A stretch of DNA of 64,000 bases from G963663315 sp965116335 (GTDB lineage Bacteria; Pseudomonadota; Gammaproteobacteria; Arenicellales; Poriferihabitantaceae): assembly GCA_965116335.1 (NCBI GenBank), contig OZ220677.1:2294001-2358000 (forward strand), written 5' to 3'. A program made the translations under genes and the position numbers. Positions 43,645-52,318 of this stretch are shown piece after piece. Numbering within the stretch: position 1 is the stretch's first letter; every line of letters starts with the position of its first letter. The notes below the pieces were generated by a model. It was given only the letters and a program-made list of their open reading frames with translations. It was not told where the DNA came from and made no database searches.

Positions 43645-46059
43645 ATGAGAACGAACGCCCGTGTAGTCGTGATTGGCGGTGGTATCGCCGGTTGCTCGAC
43701 GTTGTATCATCTGACTCGTGAGGGTTGGACGGACATCGTTCTGGTAGAGCGTGATGAGTTGACTTCCGGTTCGACCTGGCATGCTGCGGCTCAGGTCACC
43801 CAGTTTGGTGCTAACCAGACCATGTTCGCGTTGAAACGGCACAGTATCGACTTGTATCGGCAATTATCGGCGGATCCGGATTTCCCGATCAATTACCATA
43901 TTACCGGGGGTATGCGGCTGGCTCACACTCCAGATCAGGTGGATATTTACCGGCATTACATTGCGGTTGCACGCGGAGTGGGGGTGGAAATGGAGTTTAT
44001 AGATGCCGTTGAGGCGGGCAGGAGACATCCATTACTGCAATCACAAGGATTGCTCGGTGCCTGGTGGGATCCGCTCGACGGGGATATTGACCCGGCACAG
44101 CTCTGCGCCGCGCTAACCCGCCAGGCACGCAAGGCGGGTGCGGAAGTCCAGCGATTCAATCCGGTTGAACAGATTACCCGCAAGCCGGGCGGCGAATTCA
44201 TTGTGCATACCGGCAACGGTGACATTACTTGTGAGATGGTCGTAAACGCCGCTGGATACCGGGTCAATGAAGTCGGGCGGATGCTGGGCGTGAGTCATCC
44301 GGTGACTTCGATGGAACACATGTATTTCCTGACCGAGCCGATTCAGGAAATCGAGCAACTGGATTTTCGTGTGCCGATCATTCGCGACCCCGGTGATGAT
44401 TTTTATTCGCGTCAGGAAAAGACTGGTTTGCTGGTGGGGGTTTACGAACAGGACTGTAAAACTTTTGGTATGGACGGTATTGACCCCGATTTCACCATGT
44501 CGCTGTGCCCTTCTGATCTGGATCGCTGTCTGGATAATATGGAGGGTATCTTTGCCCGCTTGCCTTGCCTTGAGCAGGCCGGGATACATACGGTGGTCAA
44601 CGGCCCGATTACTTATACGATTGACGGGGCGCCACTGGTCGGACCCATTCCCGGGATACCGAATGCCTTTGCCTGTATTGGATTGCGGGCCGGGATCGGG
44701 GAAGGAGGAGGACACGGAAAAATTCTGGCGGAGTTGATGGTGCATGGAGAGTGTGAGTGGGATGCCTGGTATCTGGACCCGCGCAGGTTTACCCGTTATG
44801 CCAATACCGAGCATACTTGTCTGAAGGCGGTGGAGGATTACAGGAACGAGTTTCACTACCATCTGCCGCATGAACACCGTCCGGCGGCGCGGCTGGCTCG
44901 CACCACTCCGCTGTATCCGGTGCTGGATGCGAGGCGCTGTGAATGGGGGGTGGTTGCAGGCTGGGAACGCGCCTTGTTTTTCAAGCCGGATGATGACTTT
45001 GTCGACTCGCACAGTTATCGTTTTACGCCGACTCTGGATGTGGTCGCAAGGGAGGTGGCAGGCGTTGTCGAAGGCGTTGGCATGATGGAGGTTTCCGGCT
45101 TCAATCGGTATGAGATCAAGGGTTCGGGCGCTGGTGATTTTCTGGATACCCTGATTTGCGGCACCATGCCGAAGGCGGACGGTCAGGTCAGGCTTTGTTA
45201 TCTGCTGACCGAGAGGGGTCATGTGTTGAGCGAGGCGACCATAGCCAGACTGGGTGAGGATCATTACTGGTATGGTTCGGCGGCGGCATCGGAATGGCAT
45301 GATCGGGACTGGTTAAACCGATACAAGCCGGATTCTGTCAGTATTTGTGAATTGGCGGGCAGTTATACGACTCTGGTTGTGGCCGGGCCGAAGTCGCGCG
45401 AGTTGCTGCAATCGGTTTCACCGCGTTGTGACTGGTCGCGGCAGGCCTTCCCGTGGATGCGGGCAAGATCGGTGTTTATCGGTCACGCGCAGGCGCTGGC
45501 AATGAGTGTCAGCTTCTCGGGGGAGTTGTCCTTCGAGCTGCATGTTCCGAACGAACAGCTCTATCTGGTCTGGAAAATACTGGATCAGGCGGGGCGGGAC
45601 TTTAATCGGGTCGATTTCGGCTTGTATGCCACCGAGTCAATGCGGATTGAGAAGGGCTATCTCCACTGGAAGGCGGATCTGATTTATGAATACAATCCGA
45701 TGGAAACCGGGCTGGAGCGATTTGTCAGGCTGGACAAACCGTTTTTTGTCGGACAGCAAGCCCTGTTGGAGCAAATTGACCGAGGCCCGCGTAAACGCAT
45801 GGTCTCGATGGCGGTAGACTGTGATTTGGCCTGCGCCCACAGCGGTGCCCCGGTTTTCGCACAGGGACAACAGGCAGGGTCGGTGACTTCAGCGGAATAC
45901 GGGCATCGGACGAACCTGAATATAGCTTATGCCTTTGTCGACCCGGACAAGGCGGAACCCGGTACTGAGCTTACGGTCGTCATTCTCGGCAAGCATTACC
46001 CGGCGCGAGTCATCCATCCAGTGCAGTACGATGCGGACAATTTACGGGTTTGTGCCTGA
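43645..46059 (+). CDS. FAD-dependent oxidoreductase-GcvT fusion (dimethylglycine/sarcosine dehydrogenase-like)
   Basis: 804 aa. The N-terminal FAD-binding fold has VVIGGGIAGCSTLYHLTREG (9-28) and the histidine for flavin attachment in GSTWHAAAQVTQFG. The C-terminal half is a GcvT/aminomethyltransferase domain (EVSGFNRYEIKGSGAGDFLD, FGLYATESMRIEKGYLHWKA) that would pass one-carbon units to tetrahydrofolate. This is the layout of dimethylglycine and sarcosine dehydrogenases, which demethylate betaine-derived amines. It has a strong ribosome binding site. The next gene, an MttB-family methyltransferase, starts 2 bp after the stop, so the two probably act on the same methylated amine. Confidence 0.9.
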   Translation: MRTNARVVVIGGGIAGCSTLYHLTREGWTDIVLVERDELTSGSTWHAAAQVTQFGANQTMFALKRHSIDLYRQLSADPDFPINYHITGGMRLAHTPDQVDIYRHYIAVARGVGVEMEFIDAVEAGRRHPLLQSQGLLGAWWDPLDGDIDPAQLCAALTRQARKAGAEVQRFNPVEQITRKPGGEFIVHTGNGDITCEMVVNAAGYRVNEVGRMLGVSHPVTSMEHMYFLTEPIQEIEQLDFRVPIIRDPGDDFYSRQEKTGLLVGVYEQDCKTFGMDGIDPDFTMSLCPSDLDRCLDNMEGIFARLPCLEQAGIHTVVNGPITYTIDGAPLVGPIPGIPNAFACIGLRAGIGEGGGHGKILAELMVHGECEWDAWYLDPRRFTRYANTEHTCLKAVEDYRNEFHYHLPHEHRPAARLARTTPLYPVLDARRCEWGVVAGWERALFFKPDDDFVDSHSYRFTPTLDVVAREVAGVVEGVGMMEVSGFNRYEIKGSGAGDFLDTLICGTMPKADGQVRLCYLLTERGHVLSEATIARLGEDHYWYGSAAASEWHDRDWLNRYKPDSVSICELAGSYTTLVVAGPKSRELLQSVSPRCDWSRQAFPWMRARSVFIGHAQALAMSVSFSGELSFELHVPNEQLYLVWKILDQAGRDFNRVDFGLYATESMRIEKGYLHWKADLIYEYNPMETGLERFVRLDKPFFVGQQALLEQIDRGPRKRMVSMAVDCDLACAHSGAPVFAQGQQAGSVTSAEYGHRTNLNIAYAFVDPDKAEPGTELTVVILGKHYPARVIHPVQYDADNLRVCA

Positions 46060-46061
46060 TT

Positions 46062-47609
46062 GTGACCGAAAAACGTAGAAAAAGCAGAAGGGGAGGAATC
46101 AGCAGCCGGGCGGCGATGCACGCATTGCGTAGCAAGCCGCCGGAGTATGACCCCTGCCCGCCCGGTCAGATTGGCGGACAATACCAGCCATTGTCCACAG
46201 CGGATATGCAGGCTATCCTGAATACGGCACTGAAGATTCTTGCACAAATCGGCATGGGGCAGTCCCCACCTGCAATGACTGAACAAGCGTTGCAGTGTGG
46301 CGCCTTTATCAACGATTGCGGGCGTCTGTGTTTCCCGGGTGCTATGGTCGAGGATATTATCGACGGCGCCGCCAAGTCCTTCGTGTTTTATGGCCGGGAG
46401 TCAAAGCATGACTTTGAAGTTGGAGGAGACCGTGTCTACTTCGGCACCGGCGGTGCGGCGGTACAGACTCTGGATATGGAGTCGGGAGTTTACAGACTCT
46501 CGACCCTGAATGATCTGTATGACTTCGCGCGTCTGACCGATTGTCTGAAAAACGTGGCCTGGTTTACCCGTTGCTGCGTGGCAACCGATGTGCCGGACAA
46601 TTTTGATCTGGATGTCAACACGGCATACGCGCTGTTGCGTGGTACTACGAAGCCGGTGGGCACCAGTTTTTTCGTGGCCGATCATGTTGATCCGATTGTC
46701 GATATGTTTGATCAGGCTCTGGGCGGGGAAGGCAGGTTCGCACGGCGACCCTTCTGTAAAGCCCATATCAGCCCGGTTATCTCTCCATTGCGTTACGGCG
46801 CTGACGCATTTGAGGTGGCCATGGTCGCAATGGAACGGGGCATGCCACTGAACAATATCATCGCCGCGCAATCCGGGGCGACCTCTCCCGCCACTATTGC
46901 CGGTATGCTGGCATCCACGCTGGCAGAGACACTGGCCGCGCTGGTGATGGTTAATGTTTTCAAACCCGGTTATCCGATGATCTTCTCCAACTGGCCTTTT
47001 GTGATTGATCTGCGTACCGGCTCATTTGCCGGGGGCGGGGGGGAGATCACGTTGTTGAATGCGGCTTCCGCGCAACTGTCGAACTGGTTGGGACTGCCGT
47101 CCGGGGTGGCGGCCAGTATGGCGGATGCAAAGGCGGTCGATGCACAGATGGGGATTGAGAAGGCCCTGTCCTCACTGGCGACCGGATTGGCTGGCGCGAA
47201 TATGGTGTATGAGTCTTCCGGTATGATGGCCAGCTTGCTGGGGGTATCCCATGCCGCTTTTGTGGTTGATGACGAAATGCTTTCCCATGTCTACCGGATC
47301 ATTCGCGGAGTGGAGGTCAATGAAGAAACGCTGGGGTTTGAGGCGATTCGGGAGGCGGTAGCGGGGGAGGGTCATTTTCTCGGCGGCAGCCACACTATGG
47401 ACGCGATGCAAAAAGAGCATTTTTACCCGAAACTTGCGAACCGGGATGATCCCCGTACCTGGCAGGAGAGCGGAGCAAGGGATATGTGGCAGCAGGCGCA
47501 CACTTGCGCTGCCCGTATTCTGGCTGAGCATCATCCCGACTATCTGGACAAGGCGACCGATAACCGGATTCGCAGTCATTTCAATATCCTGCTTGATCGC
47601 CCGGTCTGA
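46062..47609 (+). CDS. Trimethylamine methyltransferase (MttB) family protein, non-pyrrolysine
   Basis: 515 aa from GTG 46062, 2 bp after the preceding stop; a TTG at 46050 lies within the preceding gene. The MttB fold is supported by PLSTADMQAILNTALKILAQ, FYGRESKHDFEVGGDRVYFG, PFCKAHISPVISPLRYGADA and FLGGSHTMDAMQKEHFYPKL. There is no in-frame amber codon, so it belongs to the group that acts without pyrrolysine, for example on glycine betaine. Such enzymes normally transfer a methyl group to a corrinoid protein; no corrinoid-protein gene is seen nearby, although B12 genes are 5 kb downstream. Confidence 0.9.
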   Translation: MTEKRRKSRRGGISSRAAMHALRSKPPEYDPCPPGQIGGQYQPLSTADMQAILNTALKILAQIGMGQSPPAMTEQALQCGAFINDCGRLCFPGAMVEDIIDGAAKSFVFYGRESKHDFEVGGDRVYFGTGGAAVQTLDMESGVYRLSTLNDLYDFARLTDCLKNVAWFTRCCVATDVPDNFDLDVNTAYALLRGTTKPVGTSFFVADHVDPIVDMFDQALGGEGRFARRPFCKAHISPVISPLRYGADAFEVAMVAMERGMPLNNIIAAQSGATSPATIAGMLASTLAETLAALVMVNVFKPGYPMIFSNWPFVIDLRTGSFAGGGGEITLLNAASAQLSNWLGLPSGVAASMADAKAVDAQMGIEKALSSLATGLAGANMVYESSGMMASLLGVSHAAFVVDDEMLSHVYRIIRGVEVNEETLGFEAIREAVAGEGHFLGGSHTMDAMQKEHFYPKLANRDDPRTWQESGARDMWQQAHTCAARILAEHHPDYLDKATDNRIRSHFNILLDRPV

Positions 47610-47700
47610 CATGAAACGAGAAATCATCACATATCGGACGGTTTTGGTTGTATGATCGGTTTTTCAACTTGAATATCTTGATATTATCGGGAGTCGGAAA

Positions 47701-48189
47701 ATGAGTGATTTGATGCAAGACATACTGCGTGGTTGTCGGTCTCTGCCTGTGGTGAGTCTGGAAGCGAACCAAACCATACTGGCAGAAGGCGACCGCACCG
47801 GACTTATCTATATTTTGATCGAGGGTGAGGTGCGGGTATCCAAACGCGAACTGGAAATCATCCGCTTGACCGAGCCTGGATCGATACTCGGCGAGATGTC
47901 TGCGTTGCTGGATTTGCCGCATACGGCCACGGTGACCACCCTGGCTCCATCCCGCTTTTACCGGGTTGATAATCAACCTGAATTTCTCAAGAACAATACC
48001 GACATCTGTTATCCCCTGGCGGTATTGCTGGCGCGCCGTGTCAATGGAGTGACCAATTATCTGGTGGATATTAAGGAGCAGTTCAGCGATCAGTCCAATC
48101 ACCTCTCGATGATGGATGAAATACTGGCGACGATTGTGAACCAGCAGGGTGACGACCCGCAGCCCGGCTCTGACCGCGACCCCGCCTGA
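47701..48189 (+). CDS. Cyclic-nucleotide-binding domain protein
   Basis: 162 aa consisting essentially of a Crp-type cNMP-binding domain: ILAEGDRTGLIYILIEGEVR, SILGEMSALLDLPHTATVTT, then a helical tail (VNGVTNYLVDIKEQFSDQSN). No DNA-binding HTH, transporter or kinase domain is attached, so it would act by protein contact. A class III cyclase is encoded 3.5 kb downstream and could make its ligand (inference). Confidence 0.88.
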   Translation: MSDLMQDILRGCRSLPVVSLEANQTILAEGDRTGLIYILIEGEVRVSKRELEIIRLTEPGSILGEMSALLDLPHTATVTTLAPSRFYRVDNQPEFLKNNTDICYPLAVLLARRVNGVTNYLVDIKEQFSDQSNHLSMMDEILATIVNQQGDDPQPGSDRDPA

Positions 48190-48193
48190 CACT

Positions 48194-48307
48194 CCACGAT
48201 TGTGGATTCCTGCTCCCCGTTCGGGGCCGGGGGCAAGTTCTGCGGGAATGACGGAATGATTACCAACTCGTCATCGTAGGGGCACCCACAAGGGGCGCCC
48301 CTACGAT
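48194..48307. repeat. Intergenic palindromic repeats (REP-like)
   Basis: Between two convergent genes are several palindromes: CCAC/GTGG at 48194-48205, CCCCG-TT-CGGGG at 48215-48226, an ATTCCTGC...GCGGGAAT pairing across 48206-48250, and a perfect 11-bp inverted repeat ATCGTAGGGGC (48273-48283)/GCCCCTACGAT (48297-48307). The GCGGGAATGACGG element resembles dispersed repeats found in many proteobacterial genomes. They may also stop transcription from both sides, although no U-tract follows. Confidence 0.6.
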
Positions 48308-48323
48308 CAGGTCGAGGCAGGCT

Positions 48324-49076
48324 CTACGATACCCTTTGCGGTGGGCGTTGTAATGGTTGATCCAGCGCTACCCATTCGGTAGCTGCGAGCGAATGCCAGT
48401 GTGCGGTTTGTTGCTGGATATTCAGCACGACATGAGGCGGGAAGTCGCCCCTTACGCGACCGGAATTGAATACCCAGGTTTCACCAATCCGATCAACCCA
48501 GGAACCGTTATCGACAAAGGGCGCCTCGTGGATATGCCCGGTCAGGACCATATTCGGCTGGTATTGTTCGATCCACGTTACCAGGTCGGAGTCACCATAA
48601 TGACGTTTCCCGGTCCAACTGGTCGGTGAATTGTCTGGTGGGCCGTGATAAACCCAGACCCAGTTCTGCTTCGGTTTGTCGGCATCCGTGGCCAGTTGGT
48701 TTGCGACAATCTCTCTGGTTTTTGGCCCGTCCCACCAGGGGCATACGGTGAACAGTGTGTCATTGATCACCACGCTGTCTCCATCGGTGGCAATGCCGGA
48801 TTCACGAACCGGCTGTAGCCATCGGGCAATTCTTTCTCCATGGTCTCCGCGAACATCCAGATCATGATTGCCGGAACTCACCAGAAGCCGGGTGCTGGAC
48901 TGTAAGCGTTGCAGATACTTGAGGATTACAGGAATCTGGATACGCATATACACATGGGAACGGGCATCAATTTGATCACCGGCCATGATCACGGCATCGA
49001 ATTGACCGGAAATATTCAAAACCCAGTCAAAGTGCTTCAGTACATAATGCAAATCGGAAACCAGCAGACATTTCAT
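48324..49076 (-). CDS. Metallophosphoesterase family protein
   Basis: 250 aa with the calcineurin-like motifs: LLVSDLHYVLKHFDW at 4-18 (DxH), VIMAGDQIDARS (GDxxD), VSSGNHDLDVRGD (GNHD), YHGPPDNSP and VLTGHIHEAPFVD (GHxH). The family cleaves phosphoesters; the substrate cannot be told from sequence. It is a single-gene unit facing the cNMP-binding protein gene. A role on cyclic nucleotides or other small phosphodiesters would fit the neighbouring signalling genes, but this is only inference. Confidence 0.88.
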   Translation of the reverse strand: MKCLLVSDLHYVLKHFDWVLNISGQFDAVIMAGDQIDARSHVYMRIQIPVILKYLQRLQSSTRLLVSSGNHDLDVRGDHGERIARWLQPVRESGIATDGDSVVINDTLFTVCPWWDGPKTREIVANQLATDADKPKQNWVWVYHGPPDNSPTSWTGKRHYGDSDLVTWIEQYQPNMVLTGHIHEAPFVDNGSWVDRIGETWVFNSGRVRGDFPPHVVLNIQQQTAHWHSLAATEWVALDQPLQRPPQRVS

Positions 49077-49259
49077 GATAGGTAAGATATGTTGAATAAT
49101 CCAGTGGGTAGTCTACAACATTTGCGGTACAATCCTTGATTCATAATCAAACCCAGTGCCCAAGGGAATGGACTCATACAGTTGGCTTGACTCTACCTGT
49201 TTGATTGGGCTAGACTTTTCTGTGAGCAATTCATATCATAAAAATCGGGATTGGATCGA

Positions 49260-49682
49260 ATGACTACTATCTCCCTGACTCCAGAGCTGACTTCCATCAG
49301 TGAGCTGGAGTCCATTCTGGAACAGTTTGCGAGTGAGCACGAGGTGCCCAGGCCGTTGCAGTTGCGCCTCAACCTGATGCTTGAAGAATTGGTCACCAAT
49401 AGCGTAAACTATGGGCTTCAGACGGTGAAAGCACCTGAGTTGACTCTCAGTCTGTCTGTGGAAGGTGAGATGATCGTTGCTTCTCTGGAAGATAACGCCA
49501 GTGAGTTTGACCCGTTTGAGGAAGCGCCCGCAGCCAATACGGCTTCAGACCTGTCGGACCGCCCGATCGGCGGCCTGGGTGTGTTGCTGACCAGAGAGCT
49601 GGCTGATGAATATGCTTATAAAAGAATAAATGAACGTAATTGTATTACCTTACGATGCAAACTAACTGGAGAAGTTGAATGA
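49260..49682 (+). CDS. RsbW-like anti-sigma-factor kinase (HATPase)
   Basis: 140 aa from ATG 49260. GHKL-type ATPase: LRLNLMLEELVTNSVNYGL (N box with E and N), SLEDNASEFDPF (G1 box) and PIGGLGVLLTRELADEYAYK (G2). These kinases phosphorylate a STAS antagonist and bind a sigma factor or other target in partner switching. The stop overlaps the start of the STAS gene (ATGA), as is typical of such pairs. Confidence 0.92.
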   Translation: MTTISLTPELTSISELESILEQFASEHEVPRPLQLRLNLMLEELVTNSVNYGLQTVKAPELTLSLSVEGEMIVASLEDNASEFDPFEEAPAANTASDLSDRPIGGLGVLLTRELADEYAYKRINERNCITLRCKLTGEVE

Positions 49683-50056
49683 CAGAGCAGTCTAATCAGG
49701 GTCGGGACAAGTTGACGGTAAAGACGGAGACGGTTGCGACTGGTTCGGGCGAGGCACTTATTATTCGTCCATGTGGCCGTGTAGATGGCAGCACGGTAGA
49801 TACGCTGGATGGCGCGATTGTGGAATGGACCGAGAAAGGTTCCGGTGCATTGGTTTTCAATTTTGAGGAGATGGACTATATCAGCAGTGCGGGTTTGCGG
49901 ATATTGTTATTGAGTGCCCGCAAGATGCAGTCTGGTGGAGGCAAGGCGCTGTTTTGTGATTTGGCTCCGCATATATCCCAGATATTCGAGATCAGTGGAT
50001 TCAGTGCTATTCTGGATATACGGGACAGTCAGGCTGATGCGCTCGCAGCACTCTGA
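49679..50056 (+). CDS. STAS-domain anti-anti-sigma factor
   Basis: 125 aa. EALIIRPCGRVDGSTVDTLD and LVFNFEEMDYISSAGLRILL, with the phosphorylatable serine in DYISSAGL, identify a SpoIIAA/RsbV-type antagonist. It should be phosphorylated by the upstream kinase and dephosphorylated by the PP2C phosphatase encoded next. Gene order kinase-STAS-phosphatase makes a complete partner-switching module, although no sigma factor gene is adjacent. Confidence 0.93.
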   Translation: MTEQSNQGRDKLTVKTETVATGSGEALIIRPCGRVDGSTVDTLDGAIVEWTEKGSGALVFNFEEMDYISSAGLRILLLSARKMQSGGGKALFCDLAPHISQIFEISGFSAILDIRDSQADALAAL

Positions 50057-50140
50057 TTGCCTGTTTTGAAATCCTCCGTGGCCGCCCGGCATGTATAAAC
50101 GGACTGATAGGTCAGAGTTGACTAGCCAGAGGGACTGGTC

Positions 50141-51322
50141 ATGAGTGCGCCGTTAGTCCGTGTGTTGGTGGTAGACGACGAAGAAGACCTTGAGTTACTG
50201 GTGCGCCAGAAGTTCCGGCGGCGCATTCGCAAGAAGGAGCTAGATTTCCTGTTTGCTCATAATGGCATGGAAGCATTGGAGGCACTGGACGCGAATCCTG
50301 ACGTGCATCTGGTGTTGTCCGACATCAATATGCCAATCATGGATGGGCTTTCGTTGTTGAACCAGCTGGCCTCTGTCCGGCCGGATGTGCAGGCGGTGAT
50401 CGTCTCTGCGTATGGAGATATGACCAACATTCGCACCGCTATGAACCGCGGAGCCTTTGATTTCCTGATCAAGCCGATTGATTTCAACGACCTTGAGATC
50501 ACGATAGAAAAGACCATCAAACATGTGCAGGCCATGCAGCTTGCCCTGGAGTCACGTGACCGACTGGTCGCAATCAAGCATGAGCTGGAAGTCGCGCGTC
50601 AGGTACAGGATTCAGTACAGCCGAAGAAGTTACCGGACACGCAGACTCATCAGGTGAGTGCGCTGATTATACCGGCGCGTGAAATTGGCGGTGATTTTTA
50701 CGATTATTTTTATCTTGATGATAGCCATCTCGGCGTTGTGATTGCCGATGTCGCTGGCAAGGGGGTTCCGGCGGCACTGTTCACCATGGTTACGCGGGCC
50801 TTGTTGAAGGCTTCCCTGCAGGATTTTCGATCACCTGCACAATGTCTGGAGCTGGTCAACGACCTTTTGTGTGAAGGCAACGATTCCTGTATTTTTATTA
50901 CTCTTTTCTTCGGAGTGCTGGATATAGGTACGGGAGAGTTCCGGTATTCCAACGCAGGTCACAATCCGCCCCGTCTGGTGCACTCGAACGGGGAGGTCAT
51001 GGAGCTACCCCAGACCGGGAACCTGGTTTTGGGAATCATGGCCGGGCATGAATTCAAGGATGAGCATATACAGATGAGTCCGGGAGATACATTATTCATG
51101 TATACCGACGGAGTGACGGAGGCTGAAGACGCAAGCTCAGAGGAGTTCGGGGAAGAGCGCATGGATCGTATATTGTCGGAGATGCCGACAGGGACTGTGC
51201 AGGAAATAACAGAAGGAGTGATATTTGCTGTGCGTGAATTTACCGCAGACGCGCCACAATCGGATGACATTACTTGTCTGGCGATGCGATTGCAGGCCAC
51301 ACTCGACTCCAGTTCTGGTTGA
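50141..51322 (+). CDS. Response regulator with PP2C/SpoIIE phosphatase output (RsbU-like)
   Basis: 393 aa. An N-terminal receiver domain (VRVLVVDDEEDLELLVRQKF; phospho-acceptor D in HLVLSDINMPIMDG; conserved K in DFLIKPIDF) is followed by a short coil and a PP2C/SpoIIE domain (PAREIGGDFYDYFYLDDSHL, VIADVAGKGVPAALFT, YSNAGHNPPRLV, FMYTDGVTEAED) with the metal-binding aspartates. It would dephosphorylate the STAS protein when its receiver is activated. The kinase for the receiver is not in the window. Confidence 0.95.
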   Translation: MSAPLVRVLVVDDEEDLELLVRQKFRRRIRKKELDFLFAHNGMEALEALDANPDVHLVLSDINMPIMDGLSLLNQLASVRPDVQAVIVSAYGDMTNIRTAMNRGAFDFLIKPIDFNDLEITIEKTIKHVQAMQLALESRDRLVAIKHELEVARQVQDSVQPKKLPDTQTHQVSALIIPAREIGGDFYDYFYLDDSHLGVVIADVAGKGVPAALFTMVTRALLKASLQDFRSPAQCLELVNDLLCEGNDSCIFITLFFGVLDIGTGEFRYSNAGHNPPRLVHSNGEVMELPQTGNLVLGIMAGHEFKDEHIQMSPGDTLFMYTDGVTEAEDASSEEFGEERMDRILSEMPTGTVQEITEGVIFAVREFTADAPQSDDITCLAMRLQATLDSSSG

Positions 51323-51342
51323 TAAGTTACGGACTTGCTGGA

Positions 51343-52281
51343 GTGAAAAAGCCTGTGCAGGGGCCGGATATCGGGAATGCGGCGAGCGAACAGGCCCTGG
51401 AAGAACTGAAATTGCGGGAAATGTGGGCCCGGCAACGGCTCAAACTGGTGGAGAGGCTGAGTGGGCAACTGAAGGAAAAAAACGTGGCCCTGCAGCAGAC
51501 TCTGGAAGAGCTGAAATTGCGCGAGACCTCAGCCCGGCAACGGCTCAAGCTGGTGGAGAGGCTGAGCGAGCAACTGAAGAACAAGAACACGGTGCTTGAA
51601 CAGACCATGCAGGACCTGAGTGAGGAAAAAGACCGTTCGGAACAGCTTTTGCTGAACATCCTGCCCAGAGAGATTGCCTCCAGACTGCGGTCGGGCGAGT
51701 CGGAAATAGCCGATATATTCCCGTCTATCACGGTTTTGTTTGCTGATATTGTCGGTTTTACAGAACTGACCGAGCGCCTTGGAGCGCGACAGATCGTGCG
51801 GATACTGGGGGAAGTATTTGCCATATTCGACTCCCATCTGGAAGCCTGTAACATAGAGAAAATCAAGACTATTGGTGACGGTTATATGGCGGCGGGGGGG
51901 CTTGGCGGTGATGCGTCCGATCATTACCGGGAAACTGCAAATTTCGCGCTCAGAATCCGGGATGGATTCAGAGCCTGGTCTAATCAAAATGATCTGGGAC
52001 TGCAACTGAGAATCGGTATGCATTCGGGTCTGGCTGTGGCCGGAATTGTGGGCAGGCAGCGGTTTTGTTATGATATCTGGGGGGATGTGGTGAACGTAGC
52101 CAGCCGTATGGAAACCACGGGTCGGCCCGATAGTATCCATGTATCAGAGTCGATTCACGCGTTGTTGCAGGATTCATTCGTATTTGAGGAGGTGGGTGGC
52201 GTACAGGTCAAAGGCAAGGGGCTGATGCATACCTGGTTGTTGCACTCGCAACTGCCCGCCTCGCAATCGGCTGTCGTGTAG
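51343..52281 (+). CDS. Class III adenylate/guanylate cyclase with duplicated coiled-coil segment
   Basis: 312 aa from GTG 51343; an in-frame TTG at 51274 would overlap the phosphatase gene. A 35-residue coiled-coil unit (starting LEELKLRE, ending LxQT) occurs twice in tandem (51397-51501 and 51502-51606), followed by a linker and a class III cyclase domain: TVLFADIVGFTELTERL (metal Asp), KIKTIGDGYMAAGG (second Asp, substrate Lys) and CYDIWGDVVNVASRME (Asp of ATP recognition, then Asn and Arg). Residue choice favours cAMP. Its likely input is through the coil from a partner; a cNMP-binding protein is encoded upstream. Confidence 0.9.
   Translation: MKKPVQGPDIGNAASEQALEELKLREMWARQRLKLVERLSGQLKEKNVALQQTLEELKLRETSARQRLKLVERLSEQLKNKNTVLEQTMQDLSEEKDRSEQLLLNILPREIASRLRSGESEIADIFPSITVLFADIVGFTELTERLGARQIVRILGEVFAIFDSHLEACNIEKIKTIGDGYMAAGGLGGDASDHYRETANFALRIRDGFRAWSNQNDLGLQLRIGMHSGLAVAGIVGRQRFCYDIWGDVVNVASRMETTGRPDSIHVSESIHALLQDSFVFEEVGGVQVKGKGLMHTWLLHSQLPASQSAVV
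51397..51606 (+). repeat. 105-bp tandem duplication inside the cyclase gene
   Basis: Two adjacent 105-bp units encode LEELKLREMWARQRLKLVER and LEELKLRETSARQRLKLVER with their continuations to NVALQQT and NTVLEQT. They differ at few residues, so the copy is recent or conserved by selection. 35 residues is five heptads, so the coiled-coil register is preserved. Confidence 0.9.
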
Positions 52282-52318
52282 CGGGTAGAAGTCCGCGCTA
52301 TCTGGTTGCCGATTCCTT

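Noticed and set aside
44113..45300. 395-codon minus-strand open frame inside the FAD-GcvT gene
   Set aside because: Antisense shadow of a strongly coding gene with clear FAD and GcvT motifs; the translation has no recognisable domain.
51397..51606. CRISPR or other repeat array
   Set aside because: Only two adjacent units, in frame inside a coding sequence and without spacers; it is a coding duplication. No CRISPR array was seen anywhere in the window.
52282..52318. Cobalamin riboswitch upstream of cobU
   Set aside because: Only 37 bp separate the cyclase stop from the cobU start, far too short for the riboswitch, and no B12-box sequence was found.
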